13,487 nt of DNA from Chloroflexota bacterium. Lineage in GTDB: Bacteria > Chloroflexota > Anaerolineae > Caldilineales > Caldilineaceae. The stretch is from positions 1-13,487 of the forward strand of contig QEUW01000239.1 of assembly GCA_003577005.1 (NCBI GenBank), given 5' to 3'. How positions within the stretch are numbered: position 1 is the stretch's first letter; each line of letters starts with the position of its first letter. Under the pieces are notes generated by a model that was given only the letters and a program-made list of their open reading frames with translations, was not told the DNA's origin and ran no database searches. The position numbers and the translations under genes are program-made. This document shows, piece after piece, positions 1-6,460 of the stretch.

Positions 1-274
1 CAGGGGGGCCGGTCTACGCTAAGATGGAGACGGACAGGCACCGTTTGCTCACCAGCAACCGTCGTCCACCGAGGGCAGTCTGCGCACACAGGCTGCTCTC
101 TTTTGTTGGCTCGCCGGGGGTCGCTCCTGGCCTGCTGGTGAGCCCGCCCGGGGGGAGGCTGCTGCACCCCAGCGGGGCGAGGATCGGACCCTCAAGCGCA
201 TCGCTACATTATTGACCTCCTTTCACCCAGGCGGGATAGCTGTTCGCCTCAACGATAGTGCGGATCGAACTCTC

Positions 275-302
275 CGCAATCTGCGCATGATTTTCATCGT
301 TG
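275..302 (+). repeat. Dispersed repeat fragment, copy A
   Basis: This stretch, beginning CGCAATCTGCG and ending GATTTTCATCGTTG, is nearly the same as 491-519: it differs by a one-base gap and a few substitutions. The two copies lie about 215 bases apart in the same orientation. Function unknown. It may be a decayed remnant of an intergenic repeat family. Confidence 0.55.
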
Positions 303-490
303 TCTGTGGGCTCAGCCCATGAAAACTGTTCTGCCCGCATGGTCATAAGCTTATCGAGCCGGCCGGTTGAGCGCATCGGTCAATTGACGCAGAATAGATT
401 ACGATCCGGTTACGAACCTGACACGCAGGCTGTTCTGAAAATAGACCGCGGATTGGGCGGATTTCCGCGGATTCAAATCTGCGTGATCTG

Positions 491-519
491 CGCAATCTGC
501 GGATTGATTTTCATTGTTC
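491..519 (+). repeat. Dispersed repeat fragment, copy B
   Basis: Same-orientation relative of 275-302 (CGCAATCTGCGGATTGATTTTC core). The flank to its left (452-490) repeats GCGGATT and ATCTGCG words several times. With the inverted relative at 561-595 it could form an imperfect stem around a GC-rich loop of about 40 bases. Confidence 0.55.
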
Positions 520-560
520 GGCGCCAGAGGGCCCCCGACCCGGTTCATGATGACTGCTGT

Positions 561-595
561 GAAAATCGTACACAGATTGCACAGATTTCACGGAT
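561..595 (-). repeat. Dispersed repeat fragment, copy C (inverted)
   Basis: Read on the minus strand this gives ATCCGTGAAATCTGTGCAAT followed by CTGTGTACGATTTTC, an imperfect relative of 470-510. Copies B and C therefore face each other. More diverged than A against B, so the assignment is moderate. Confidence 0.45.
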
Positions 596-731
596 AAAAG
601 CTGGACGTCCGTGTTTGTCCTGAAAACCCGTGTACAATTTTCGTCGTTGAGCGGTTGGCGTTGTCCACGACGTCTGCGTCGGGGCGCCCGGTGGGTGGGA
701 TTGACCCGTCGCCAATCGTCGCAATCGTTGT

Positions 732-751
732 GTTACGAATACGTTACGAAT
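732..751 (+). promoter_or_regulatory. Direct repeat GTTACGAAT x2, possible protein-binding site
   Basis: GTTACGAAT occurs at 732-740 and again at 743-751, an 11-base period that would put both copies on the same face of the helix. A further GTTACGAA lies at 409-416. The pair ends 85 bases before the -35 box of the promoter at 837, a plausible place for an activator site. No known regulator is matched. Coincidence is possible. Confidence 0.3.
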
Positions 752-836
752 CAGAAGGAAGCTGGCGCGAACAGCCAATGGTCTCCCCACCCCCTGTGGT
801 TTTTGATGCCGGCCTGTTCTTGATCGGTACTTGAAG

Positions 837-865
837 TTGACAGGTTGGCTGTCTCGGGCTATAGT
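837..865 (+). promoter_or_regulatory. Sigma-70-type promoter for the STAND/WD40 regulator
   Basis: A perfect -35 hexamer TTGACA (837-842) is followed after 17 bases by TATAGT (860-865), five of six matches to the -10 consensus. Transcription would begin near 872, leaving a leader of about 170 bases before the ATG at 1043. The leader is AT-rich at its start and shows no obvious riboswitch or terminator. A ribosome site AGAGGG (1029-1034) lies 8 bases before the ATG. Confidence 0.7.
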
Positions 866-1042
866 TTACAATATATTTGGTTATCTGTTACTCTCTAGTT
901 ACGCTCCGCAATCGCGCCTGGCCTGGCTGCTGGCCGCAAAAACATCTTCCAGCATCTACACTCTATCGTCTAAACTGTATCGTCGCCGACATGAATCTTC
1001 ATTGCTTGACGCCGGATTCCAATCGTCCAGAGGGTCTTACCA

Positions 1043-1819
1043 ATGCCTACGCTCAAACTCTATCTTCTCAATGGCTTCTCTGCCGAGCTTGATGGGAAGC
1101 CGCTCACAGCGTTTCGGTCAGACCGGGTGCGCGCGCTGCTGGCCTATCTGGCGGTGGAAGGGCAGCGCCCCCATCCTCGTAGCCATTTGGCAGAACTGCT
1201 GTGGAGCGGATATGCTCCTGTGAGCGCACGCACCAGCCTGCGCGTGGCGCTCTCCAATCTGCGCCAGGTGCTTAGCCCGCTCAATCTGCTCCAGGTCTCC
1301 TTTCGCACCCTCCTGCTGCATACAAATCATCCCTACTTTTGGTGTGATGCTCTGGCGCTCGAGGCGGAGGGCAACGGTGAGCCAGCGACGGGTGAAGCCT
1401 GGTTGTTGCAAGCCAGACCGGAGTTGTTTTTAGCGGGGCTGGAAGGGATCGATAGCGGCCCCTTTCAGGTGTGGCTCCGCGAGCGCAGGGCATATTACCG
1501 GGAGTTGATCACCCGGCGGCAAACCCAGGGGGTGTTGCCGGCGCCGCCTCCGCCTGACCCGGTCATGCCATCCGGCACCGCCGAACCGGCACCAGCAGGC
1601 GAGCCAGGGGAGACACTGGCGCCGACGGTGGAAGCGTTCTACGGTCGCCACAACGAACTCGACCAATTGCGGCGCTGGATCCTCGCCACTTCGTCCAGAC
1701 GCTGGAGCACAGCGTTGGTGCGCAGCCAGGGCAACAAACGGGGGGCACAGGAACACAACCCACCGGTGGGACGCCGGTGCAGCGCCCCTTGGCCCGAATT
1801 CTCTGGCGCTCGCTGTTGA
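1043..1819 (+). CDS. Winged-helix (OmpR/BTAD-like) N-terminal part of a split STAND-WD40 regulator
   Basis: This is the 5' part of a large regulator. Residues 1-95 look like the DNA-binding head of SARP/BTAD-type regulators: a beta start (LKLYLLNGFSAELDGKPL), then RSDRVRALLAYLAVEG and a recognition-helix region ARTSLRVALSNLRQVL. Residues 95-155 resemble a shortened BTAD-like linker (HPYFWCDALALEAEG and FLAGLEGIDSGPFQVWLRERR). A proline-rich hinge follows (166-190), then FYGRHNELDQLRRWIL (199-214), the usual entry to a STAND NTPase. After residue 214 the frame becomes arginine/serine-rich nonsense and stops, while the NTPase continues one frame away in the next entry. No frame between 1630 and 1800 encodes the Walker A loop. 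The start has a good ribosome site. The DNA-binding role is family knowledge; the target is unknown. I read the tail beyond about position 1684 as out of frame. Confidence 0.75.
   Translation: MPTLKLYLLNGFSAELDGKPLTAFRSDRVRALLAYLAVEGQRPHPRSHLAELLWSGYAPVSARTSLRVALSNLRQVLSPLNLLQVSFRTLLLHTNHPYFWCDALALEAEGNGEPATGEAWLLQARPELFLAGLEGIDSGPFQVWLRERRAYYRELITRRQTQGVLPAPPPPDPVMPSGTAEPAPAGEPGETLAPTVEAFYGRHNELDQLRRWILATSSRRWSTALVRSQGNKRGAQEHNPPVGRRCSAPWPEFSGARC
1677..1690 (+). other. Frame-change junction: probable deletion removing the Walker A loop
   Basis: Coding sense leaves frame 2 after ...LRRWIL (to about 1684) and resumes in frame 1 with RHFVQTLEHS (from 1684), which reads as the helix normally placed just after a GxGGxGKT loop. 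The loop and its preceding strand, roughly 20 residues, are absent from all three forward frames. A deletion of 3n+1 bases explains both the frame change and the loss. The junction includes a GGATCC hexamer (1677-1682); I attach no meaning to it. Confidence 0.6.
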
Positions 1820-4800
1820 ATGCGCCACCCTTGAGCGAAGTCCTAGGTGACTGGCTCCGGGTGCTTTCTAACCAGCAGGTGGTCGAGTTGCCCCCCAGCC
1901 TTGACCAGCAATTCGCCCTGTTGCTTGGCTATCTCCGGCGCCAGCGCTGTCTGTTGGTGTTGGACAATGTCGAGAGTATCATGAGCATCGGCGAGCGGGC
2001 CGGCCAGTACCGCTCTGGCTACGAGGACTATGGGCAACTGCTGCAGCGCATCGCCGAGTATGACCATCAGAGCTGTCTATTGCTCACCAGCCGGGAAGAG
2101 CCTTATACTTTGAAGCGGTTGGAGATTGGCGCATCGGCTGTCCGGTCGCTCCGGCTGGGCGGGTTGGCGGTGCAGGTCGGCCAGGCCCTGTTGCGTGATA
2201 TTGGCGTCACCGGCAGTATAGAGGCGAGTAGCGAGGTCGTACACCGGTACTCTGGCAATCCACTGGCGCTCAAGCTGGTGGCGGCAACGATCACCGAGTT
2301 GTTTGCCGGCGATATTGCACAGTTTTTGTCGCAGGAAGCGCTGGTCTTCGACGATATTCGCGATGTGCTCGACCAGCACTTTGCCCGTCTCTCGCCCTTG
2401 GAACGGGAGGTGATGAACTGGTTGGCCATCGAACGCGAACCCCTGCCCTTCGCTGCATTGTATGACGACCTGGTGCAATCCCCCTCGCGCCGGGTAGTGT
2501 TGGAGGCGCTCCGCTCGTTGCACCGCCGCTCCTTGCTGGAGCGGAACGGCGAACGTCTCAGCTTGCAGAACGTTGTGCTCGAATACACCACCGACCACCT
2601 GGTGGAACATATTCGCCACGAGTTGGCCGATTTTGGTGTGGGGGACAGCGAATCCAAAATCCAAAATCCCCAATCTAAAATCACAGACTCCCGTCTCAAC
2701 CGTTTCGCCCTGGTCAAGGCGCAGGCGAAAGAGTATGTGCGCGAGAGCCAGGTGCGGATGCTGTTGCAGCCCGTTGCCAATTTTTTGTCCGGGCATTGGG
2801 GCAAAGAGGTGGTGGCGAAGCGGCTGCAAGATATCCTCCATCGCCTGCGGGCGGAAGCGCCCCTGGCGCCGGGCTATGCGGCGGCCAATATTCTGCATCT
2901 TTTGCTCCAGCTGCAGGTAGACCTACGTGGCTATAACTTTTCCCGGCTGGCGGTCTGGCAGGCTGACCTGCGCGAGTCACGTCTACCCCAAGTCAATTTC
3001 TCCCAGGCGGACTTGACTCACTCAACCTTTATCGAGCCGTTTGAGACGATTCGTGCCTTGGCATTTAGCCCCAACGGGCTCCGGTTGGTCGGCGGCGCCT
3101 ACAATGGCAACCTCCACGTGTGGCGCCTGGTGGACCATCAGCCGGAGTGGCTGCTACAAGGTCACCGGGGAGTCGTCTATTCTGTGGCGTGGAGCCCGGA
3201 TGGCCGGCTTTTGGCCAGCGCCAGTGCTGATCAGACTGCCCGGCTGTGGGATCTGGCAACCGGCGAACTCTGCTGTATCCTACGCGGACACGGCAGCGAT
3301 GTAGTGCTGGTTGCCTTTGATGCAACCGGAGAGTTGCTCATCAGCATGGGTCAGGATGGCGTCACCCGTACCTGGGAAGTGCGCACATTGCTCAACAATA
3401 CGGTATGCGACCAGCCGTATACATTTTTGGGAGGAACCCCTATGCCTATGTACCAGGCTGCCGCCAGCAGAGATGGGGCGTGGGTGGCCGCCGGTGGCGA
3501 TGACAGGATCGTACGTTGTTGGGACGTGCGGGACGGCCACCTGCGCGCCAGCTTGCAAGGACATACGCATGCGGTTACACGCCTGGCCTTTAGCCCCGAC
3601 GGCAAAACCCTGGCCAGCAGCAGCCTTGATCGGACGATCCGCCTCTGGATGCTTGCTGACCAGGCGCAGACCGCTGACCTATACCAACCGGGCCACATCT
3701 TGCCGGAACAGGCTGAGCAATTGGCCTTCAGTCCGGATGGGGCAGTGCTGGCCAGCGGCTACTTCAAACAAATCAACCTGTGGGAGATGGGGGAGCCCAC
3801 AGGGCGCGGCAAACTACGCCAGCGCCTGACCGGCCACAGCGGCAGGCTTTCGGCGCTGGCCTTCAGCCCCGATGGCGCCACCCTGGCCAGCGCCAGTTAC
3901 GACCAGACGGTCCAGTTATGGAATGTGCAGATAGGGCAGGCAGAGCACAAATTGTACGGCCAAGCCAGGGCGGTTGAACTCGTCCGCTTCAGCCCCGATG
4001 GCGCTACGCTGGTCAGCACCCACTTTGACCATACGGTTCACCTGTGGACGCAAGATGGCCGCCATCTTCACGCTTTGCACGGGCACCAGGACGTAGTGCG
4101 CCACGTCGCTTTTAGCCCGCCGCTCGCAGGCGCCCGCCCCCTGCTGGCCACGGGTGGCAGTGAGACAATCGTTCGCATATGGGACATGCACAGCGGTGAG
4201 AACCGTTTTAGCTTGCGCCGGCACGCCATCAGTGTAAATTCACTTGTCTTTAGACCCTCTGAGGAAAAAAACGGCTTCACGCTAGTCAGCGGCGGTGCGG
4301 ATGCGATGGTCTACCGGTGGGATGCAGCTACGGGTGAGCCGTTCGATGCGTTAGCAGGACACAGCAGTCAAATCAAGTGGATCACCTTCAACCCCGCAGG
4401 CGCGCTCCTTGCCACCGGCAGCGGCGATCAAACAACGCGCATCTGGGAGATGCCGTCTGGCCGGCTGCGACATGTCTTGCAGGAGCACACGGGTATGGTT
4501 CGCTATGTCGCCTTCCATCCCAATGGCCGGTTGTTGGCCACTGCAAGCGACGACACAACCGTTTGCCTGTGGGATGCCGTCGAGGGCCGGGTTTGCCAGA
4601 CCCTCCAAGGGCATACGCACGCGGTGATCAACACGCAGTTCACCCTCGACGGAAAAACCCTGATCAGCGTCAGTGATGACCAAACGGTGCGGGTATGGTC
4701 GGTTGATGCGGCGACCGGAATGTACCAACCCGCGCATGTCTTGCCCGCATCCGTTTACAAGCACAACTGTGTGGCCCTTAGCCCCGATAGCATCACGCTG

Positions 4801-5103
4801 GTCAGCGGCGGCATGGATGGGGTCGTGCGCTTGTGGGATCTCCAAACCGGCCAGGTGCGCCACACACTGCACGGCCATACCAATCTGATCACCGGTGTCG
4901 ATGTCAGCCCGGATGGCCGCCAGATCCTGAGCGGCTGTAGCAATGGCATGGTGAAACTCTGGGATGCGCAGAGTGGCCAATGTCTGCATACCCTCCAGCC
5001 CGAGGGCCCCTACGTCGGTATGAACATCACCGGCGTCACCGGCATCAGCGAGACGCAGAAGGCGGCGCTCGTGGCGTTAGGGGCAGTCACCGATGGAGAA
5101 TAA
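1777..5103 (+). CDS. STAND NTPase remainder with pentapeptide-like stretch and 15 WD40 repeats (C-terminal part of the split regulator)
   Basis: Numbered from the GTG at 1777, residues 7-30 (ARILWRSLLNAPPLSEVLGDWL) fit a STAND NTPase just past its P-loop. Walker B is RCLLVLDNVES (57-67), a sensor-like TSRE lies at 104-107 and the GxP motif is SGNPLALKL (159-167). A winged-helix-like section reaches about 285. Residues 381-420 carry pentapeptide-like ADL/NFS steps, and WD40 repeats run from 422 to about 1075; I count 15, enough for two propellers. The tail GMNITGVTGISETQKAALVALGA is a familiar ending for this protein class. In such proteins the propeller senses a partner or ligand and the NTPase switches the N-terminal effector. 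The frame is open upstream to 1510, but GTG 1777 is its first ATG/GTG/TTG codon; it is probably not a natural start, since the true N-terminus is the entry at 1043. Without Walker A the switch is probably dead. Confidence 0.8.
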   Translation: MQRPLARILWRSLLNAPPLSEVLGDWLRVLSNQQVVELPPSLDQQFALLLGYLRRQRCLLVLDNVESIMSIGERAGQYRSGYEDYGQLLQRIAEYDHQSCLLLTSREEPYTLKRLEIGASAVRSLRLGGLAVQVGQALLRDIGVTGSIEASSEVVHRYSGNPLALKLVAATITELFAGDIAQFLSQEALVFDDIRDVLDQHFARLSPLEREVMNWLAIEREPLPFAALYDDLVQSPSRRVVLEALRSLHRRSLLERNGERLSLQNVVLEYTTDHLVEHIRHELADFGVGDSESKIQNPQSKITDSRLNRFALVKAQAKEYVRESQVRMLLQPVANFLSGHWGKEVVAKRLQDILHRLRAEAPLAPGYAAANILHLLLQLQVDLRGYNFSRLAVWQADLRESRLPQVNFSQADLTHSTFIEPFETIRALAFSPNGLRLVGGAYNGNLHVWRLVDHQPEWLLQGHRGVVYSVAWSPDGRLLASASADQTARLWDLATGELCCILRGHGSDVVLVAFDATGELLISMGQDGVTRTWEVRTLLNNTVCDQPYTFLGGTPMPMYQAAASRDGAWVAAGGDDRIVRCWDVRDGHLRASLQGHTHAVTRLAFSPDGKTLASSSLDRTIRLWMLADQAQTADLYQPGHILPEQAEQLAFSPDGAVLASGYFKQINLWEMGEPTGRGKLRQRLTGHSGRLSALAFSPDGATLASASYDQTVQLWNVQIGQAEHKLYGQARAVELVRFSPDGATLVSTHFDHTVHLWTQDGRHLHALHGHQDVVRHVAFSPPLAGARPLLATGGSETIVRIWDMHSGENRFSLRRHAISVNSLVFRPSEEKNGFTLVSGGADAMVYRWDAATGEPFDALAGHSSQIKWITFNPAGALLATGSGDQTTRIWEMPSGRLRHVLQEHTGMVRYVAFHPNGRLLATASDDTTVCLWDAVEGRVCQTLQGHTHAVINTQFTLDGKTLISVSDDQTVRVWSVDAATGMYQPAHVLPASVYKHNCVALSPDSITLVSGGMDGVVRLWDLQTGQVRHTLHGHTNLITGVDVSPDGRQILSGCSNGMVKLWDAQSGQCLHTLQPEGPYVGMNITGVTGISETQKAALVALGAVTDGE
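2653..2680 (+). repeat. Heptamer microsatellite inside the STAND coding region
   Basis: Four 7-base units stand in a row: TCCAAAA, TCCAAAA, TCCCCAA, TCTAAAA. They encode SKIQNPQSKI (residues 293-302), a low-complexity insert between the winged-helix region and the next helical segment. The reading frame is kept. Similar heptamer repeats are known from cyanobacteria and, in my experience, other filamentous bacteria. Confidence 0.7.
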
Positions 5104-6046
5104 CCTATCTATGGCACAAACAATCCAACCGTGGGAACTGCTTTCCCCAGACAGCACCTGGCGCGGCTGGTGGCAGCCGCCGATTGAGGGCATCCCGGCC
5201 TTGCCGGTGTTGGCGGCAAGGGGGCGGCGGGATGGCCCCACCGTACTCGTCACCGGCGCCGTCCACGGCGATGAGTATGAGGGGCCGGCGGCCATCCATG
5301 CGCTCTTCAACAATCTGGACCTCTCCGAGTTGGCCGGGCGGGTCATCGGCCTGCCGGTGGTCAATGTGGCGGCGTGGCAGGCCCATGCGCGCACCTCGCC
5401 CGTTGATGGCATCGACTTGAATCGCGTCTTCCCCGGAACAGACGACGCCGGTGCGGAGCCCAGCCGGCAGTTGGCCCGAGCGGTGTTCGAGCACTTTGTG
5501 CGCCCGTGCGATGTCCTCATCGACCTACACAGCGGTGGGGCCAGACTGGTGCATCTCCCTATGGTCGGCTGGTATGCTGGGGACGCCGAAGCCGAACGGC
5601 TGGCCCGGCGTTTTGGCGAGGGCCTCATGCCCTGGCTGATCCCCGACGTGCCCGGTGTGCTCTCATCCGAAGCCCACCAGGCCGGCAAGATCGCCATCGG
5701 CGCTGAGTATGGCGGCGGCGCCCGGCTGGACCCCGGTGGCGTGGCCGCGTACACGGCCGGGCTGCGCCGCCTACTGGCTCTCCTGGCCGGCGAGGAGCCG
5801 GAACCGGCGGCGCCAGATACACGCCGGCCAATTGCCGGCAGCTATCAGACTGGTGAGCAGGGCGGGCTCTTTGTCGCTAATGTTAACCTAGGCGACCATG
5901 TGACACCGGCGACGGTGCTGGGGCAACTCTATAACCTGTTGGGTGAATCCGTAGGCGGAGTGATGGCTGAGCGGGCCGGCATTGTGGCGGCGCTGGCCCA
6001 TCGGGCGCTGCTGGGGCCGGGTGATCGGGTGGCTTATATCGGATGA
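5093..6046 (+). CDS. AstE/aspartoacylase-like M14 zinc hydrolase
   Basis: A 317-residue protein of the succinylglutamate desuccinylase/aspartoacylase family, cytoplasmic zinc enzymes that remove acyl groups from amino acids or small peptides. Zinc ligands are visible as HGDE (H58, E61) and DLHSGG (H146). GIDLNRVFPG (106-115) gives the substrate-binding Asn-Arg, and E205 in AEYGGG is the likely general base. Residues 250-317 form the small C-terminal beta domain usual for the family. The true substrate cannot be read from sequence; the closest styles are AstE-like and DoeB-like deacylases. The first ATG (5093) overlaps the WD40 stop by 11 bases; a second ATG at 5111, with GGAG 12 bases upstream, gives a 311-residue form beginning MAQTIQPWE and may be the real start. 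The overlap suggests translational coupling with the regulator. Its 3' end overlaps the convergent anti-sigma gene by 13 bases. Confidence 0.85.
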   Translation: MENNLSMAQTIQPWELLSPDSTWRGWWQPPIEGIPALPVLAARGRRDGPTVLVTGAVHGDEYEGPAAIHALFNNLDLSELAGRVIGLPVVNVAAWQAHARTSPVDGIDLNRVFPGTDDAGAEPSRQLARAVFEHFVRPCDVLIDLHSGGARLVHLPMVGWYAGDAEAERLARRFGEGLMPWLIPDVPGVLSSEAHQAGKIAIGAEYGGGARLDPGGVAAYTAGLRRLLALLAGEEPEPAAPDTRRPIAGSYQTGEQGGLFVANVNLGDHVTPATVLGQLYNLLGESVGGVMAERAGIVAALAHRALLGPGDRVAYIG

Positions 6047-6345
6047 ACGGGCGGTTTATGAGAATGACCAGACTCGGTGCTGTCGCGCTGTTGCCAGGCG
6101 TGGAAGACTGCCAGGAGCGCAGCCTGTTCAGCTTGAGAAAGCGTTGCGGGCGCCAGCTTGCCGACCAGCGCGATGGTCTGCCGCATCTGCTCTAGATAGA
6201 AGCGGCAACCTTGACAGCGCGCCAGGTGGGCTTCAAAGCGAGCCCGCGGTGCTGGTGGCAGTGTGCCCTCCAGATAATCAGTGATCAGCTGCACCAATTC
6301 CTGGCAGGTGAGTTCATCGGGTTGGGTAGCAGGTTCTTTAGCCAT
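6034..6345 (-). CDS. Soluble zinc-binding anti-sigma factor (ZAS, RsrA/ChrR-like)
   Basis: A 103-residue protein starting MAKEPATQPDELTCQEL. It has C14, then H40-x3-C44-x2-C47 (HLARCQGC), the zinc anti-sigma signature. The spacing C14-x25-H-x3-C-x2-C equals that of the thiol sensor RsrA (C11, H37, C41, C44). No membrane segment is present, so it should be cytoplasmic and could release its sigma factor on thiol oxidation. It lies just downstream of the ECF sigma gene on the same strand, as expected for a cognate pair. The frame stays open upstream to a GTG at 6474 that overlaps the sigma stop, but that extension (43 residues) is encoded by the palindromic repeats and looks non-native. The ATG at 6345 has no clear ribosome site, so its translation may depend on coupling or on the hairpin. 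The 3' end overlaps the convergent hydrolase gene tail to tail. Confidence 0.8.
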   Translation of the reverse strand: MAKEPATQPDELTCQELVQLITDYLEGTLPPAPRARFEAHLARCQGCRFYLEQMRQTIALVGKLAPATLSQAEQAALLAVFHAWQQRDSTESGHSHKPPVHPI

Positions 6346-6360
6346 AGAGCTGTCAAGTTG

Positions 6361-6393
6361 TCTGTAGGGCAAGATGGCATCTTGCCCTACAGA
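6361..6393. repeat. 33-base near-perfect palindrome between sigma and anti-sigma genes
   Basis: Arms TCTGTAGGGCAAGATG (6361-6376) and CATCTTGCCCTACAGA (6378-6393) are exact inverted copies around one central G, giving a 16-bp arm. In the minus-strand transcript the structure ends 15 bases before the anti-sigma ATG, so it sits in the translation start region. There is no T-run on either side to make it a standard terminator. It may be a REP-like mobile palindrome or an RNA processing/attenuation element. Confidence 0.85.
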
Positions 6394-6428
6394 TCGCCAT
6401 TGCTGTAGCGCCCTCTTTGATTGGCGAG

Positions 6429-6457
6429 TGTGGGGAAGATGCCATCTTGCCCTACAG
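6429..6457. repeat. Second, decayed copy of the sigma/anti-sigma palindrome
   Basis: The right arm CATCTTGCCCTACAG (6443-6457) matches the first copy exactly. The left arm TGTGGGGAAGATG (6429-6441) carries a substitution and a one-base loss, and the centre is C in place of G. It sits right next to the end of the sigma gene (stop at 6461). Two copies about 65 bases apart fill nearly the whole gap. Confidence 0.75.
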
Positions 6458-6460
6458 GCG

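Larger units (their letters stand above)
1..836. other. Long non-coding stretch, no supported gene
   Basis: No reading frame here has a convincing protein look: the open frames are short, arginine/serine/proline-rich and lack a recognisable family, and none has a good ribosome site of its own. The first 200 bases are GC-rich with several G and C runs and could fold, but I cannot match them to a known RNA family. Further right lie three related degenerate repeats (275-302, 491-519 and, inverted, 561-595) and a short direct repeat at 732-751. I read it as the upstream region of the regulator gene that starts at 1043, plus repeat debris. Confidence 0.6.

Noticed and set aside
207..225. ACCTCCTTTC resembling the 3' end of 16S rRNA
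   Set aside because: The sequence to the left does not match the conserved end of 16S rRNA; it is simply the complement of a strong ribosome site.
545..790. Minus-strand 81-codon frame in the left non-coding stretch
   Set aside because: Its end is made of the repeat at 561-595 and the rest shows no family signs.
2077..2898. Long minus-strand open frame (273 codons) inside the STAND gene
   Set aside because: It is antisense to a region with clear STAND motifs, and its product is low in family character.
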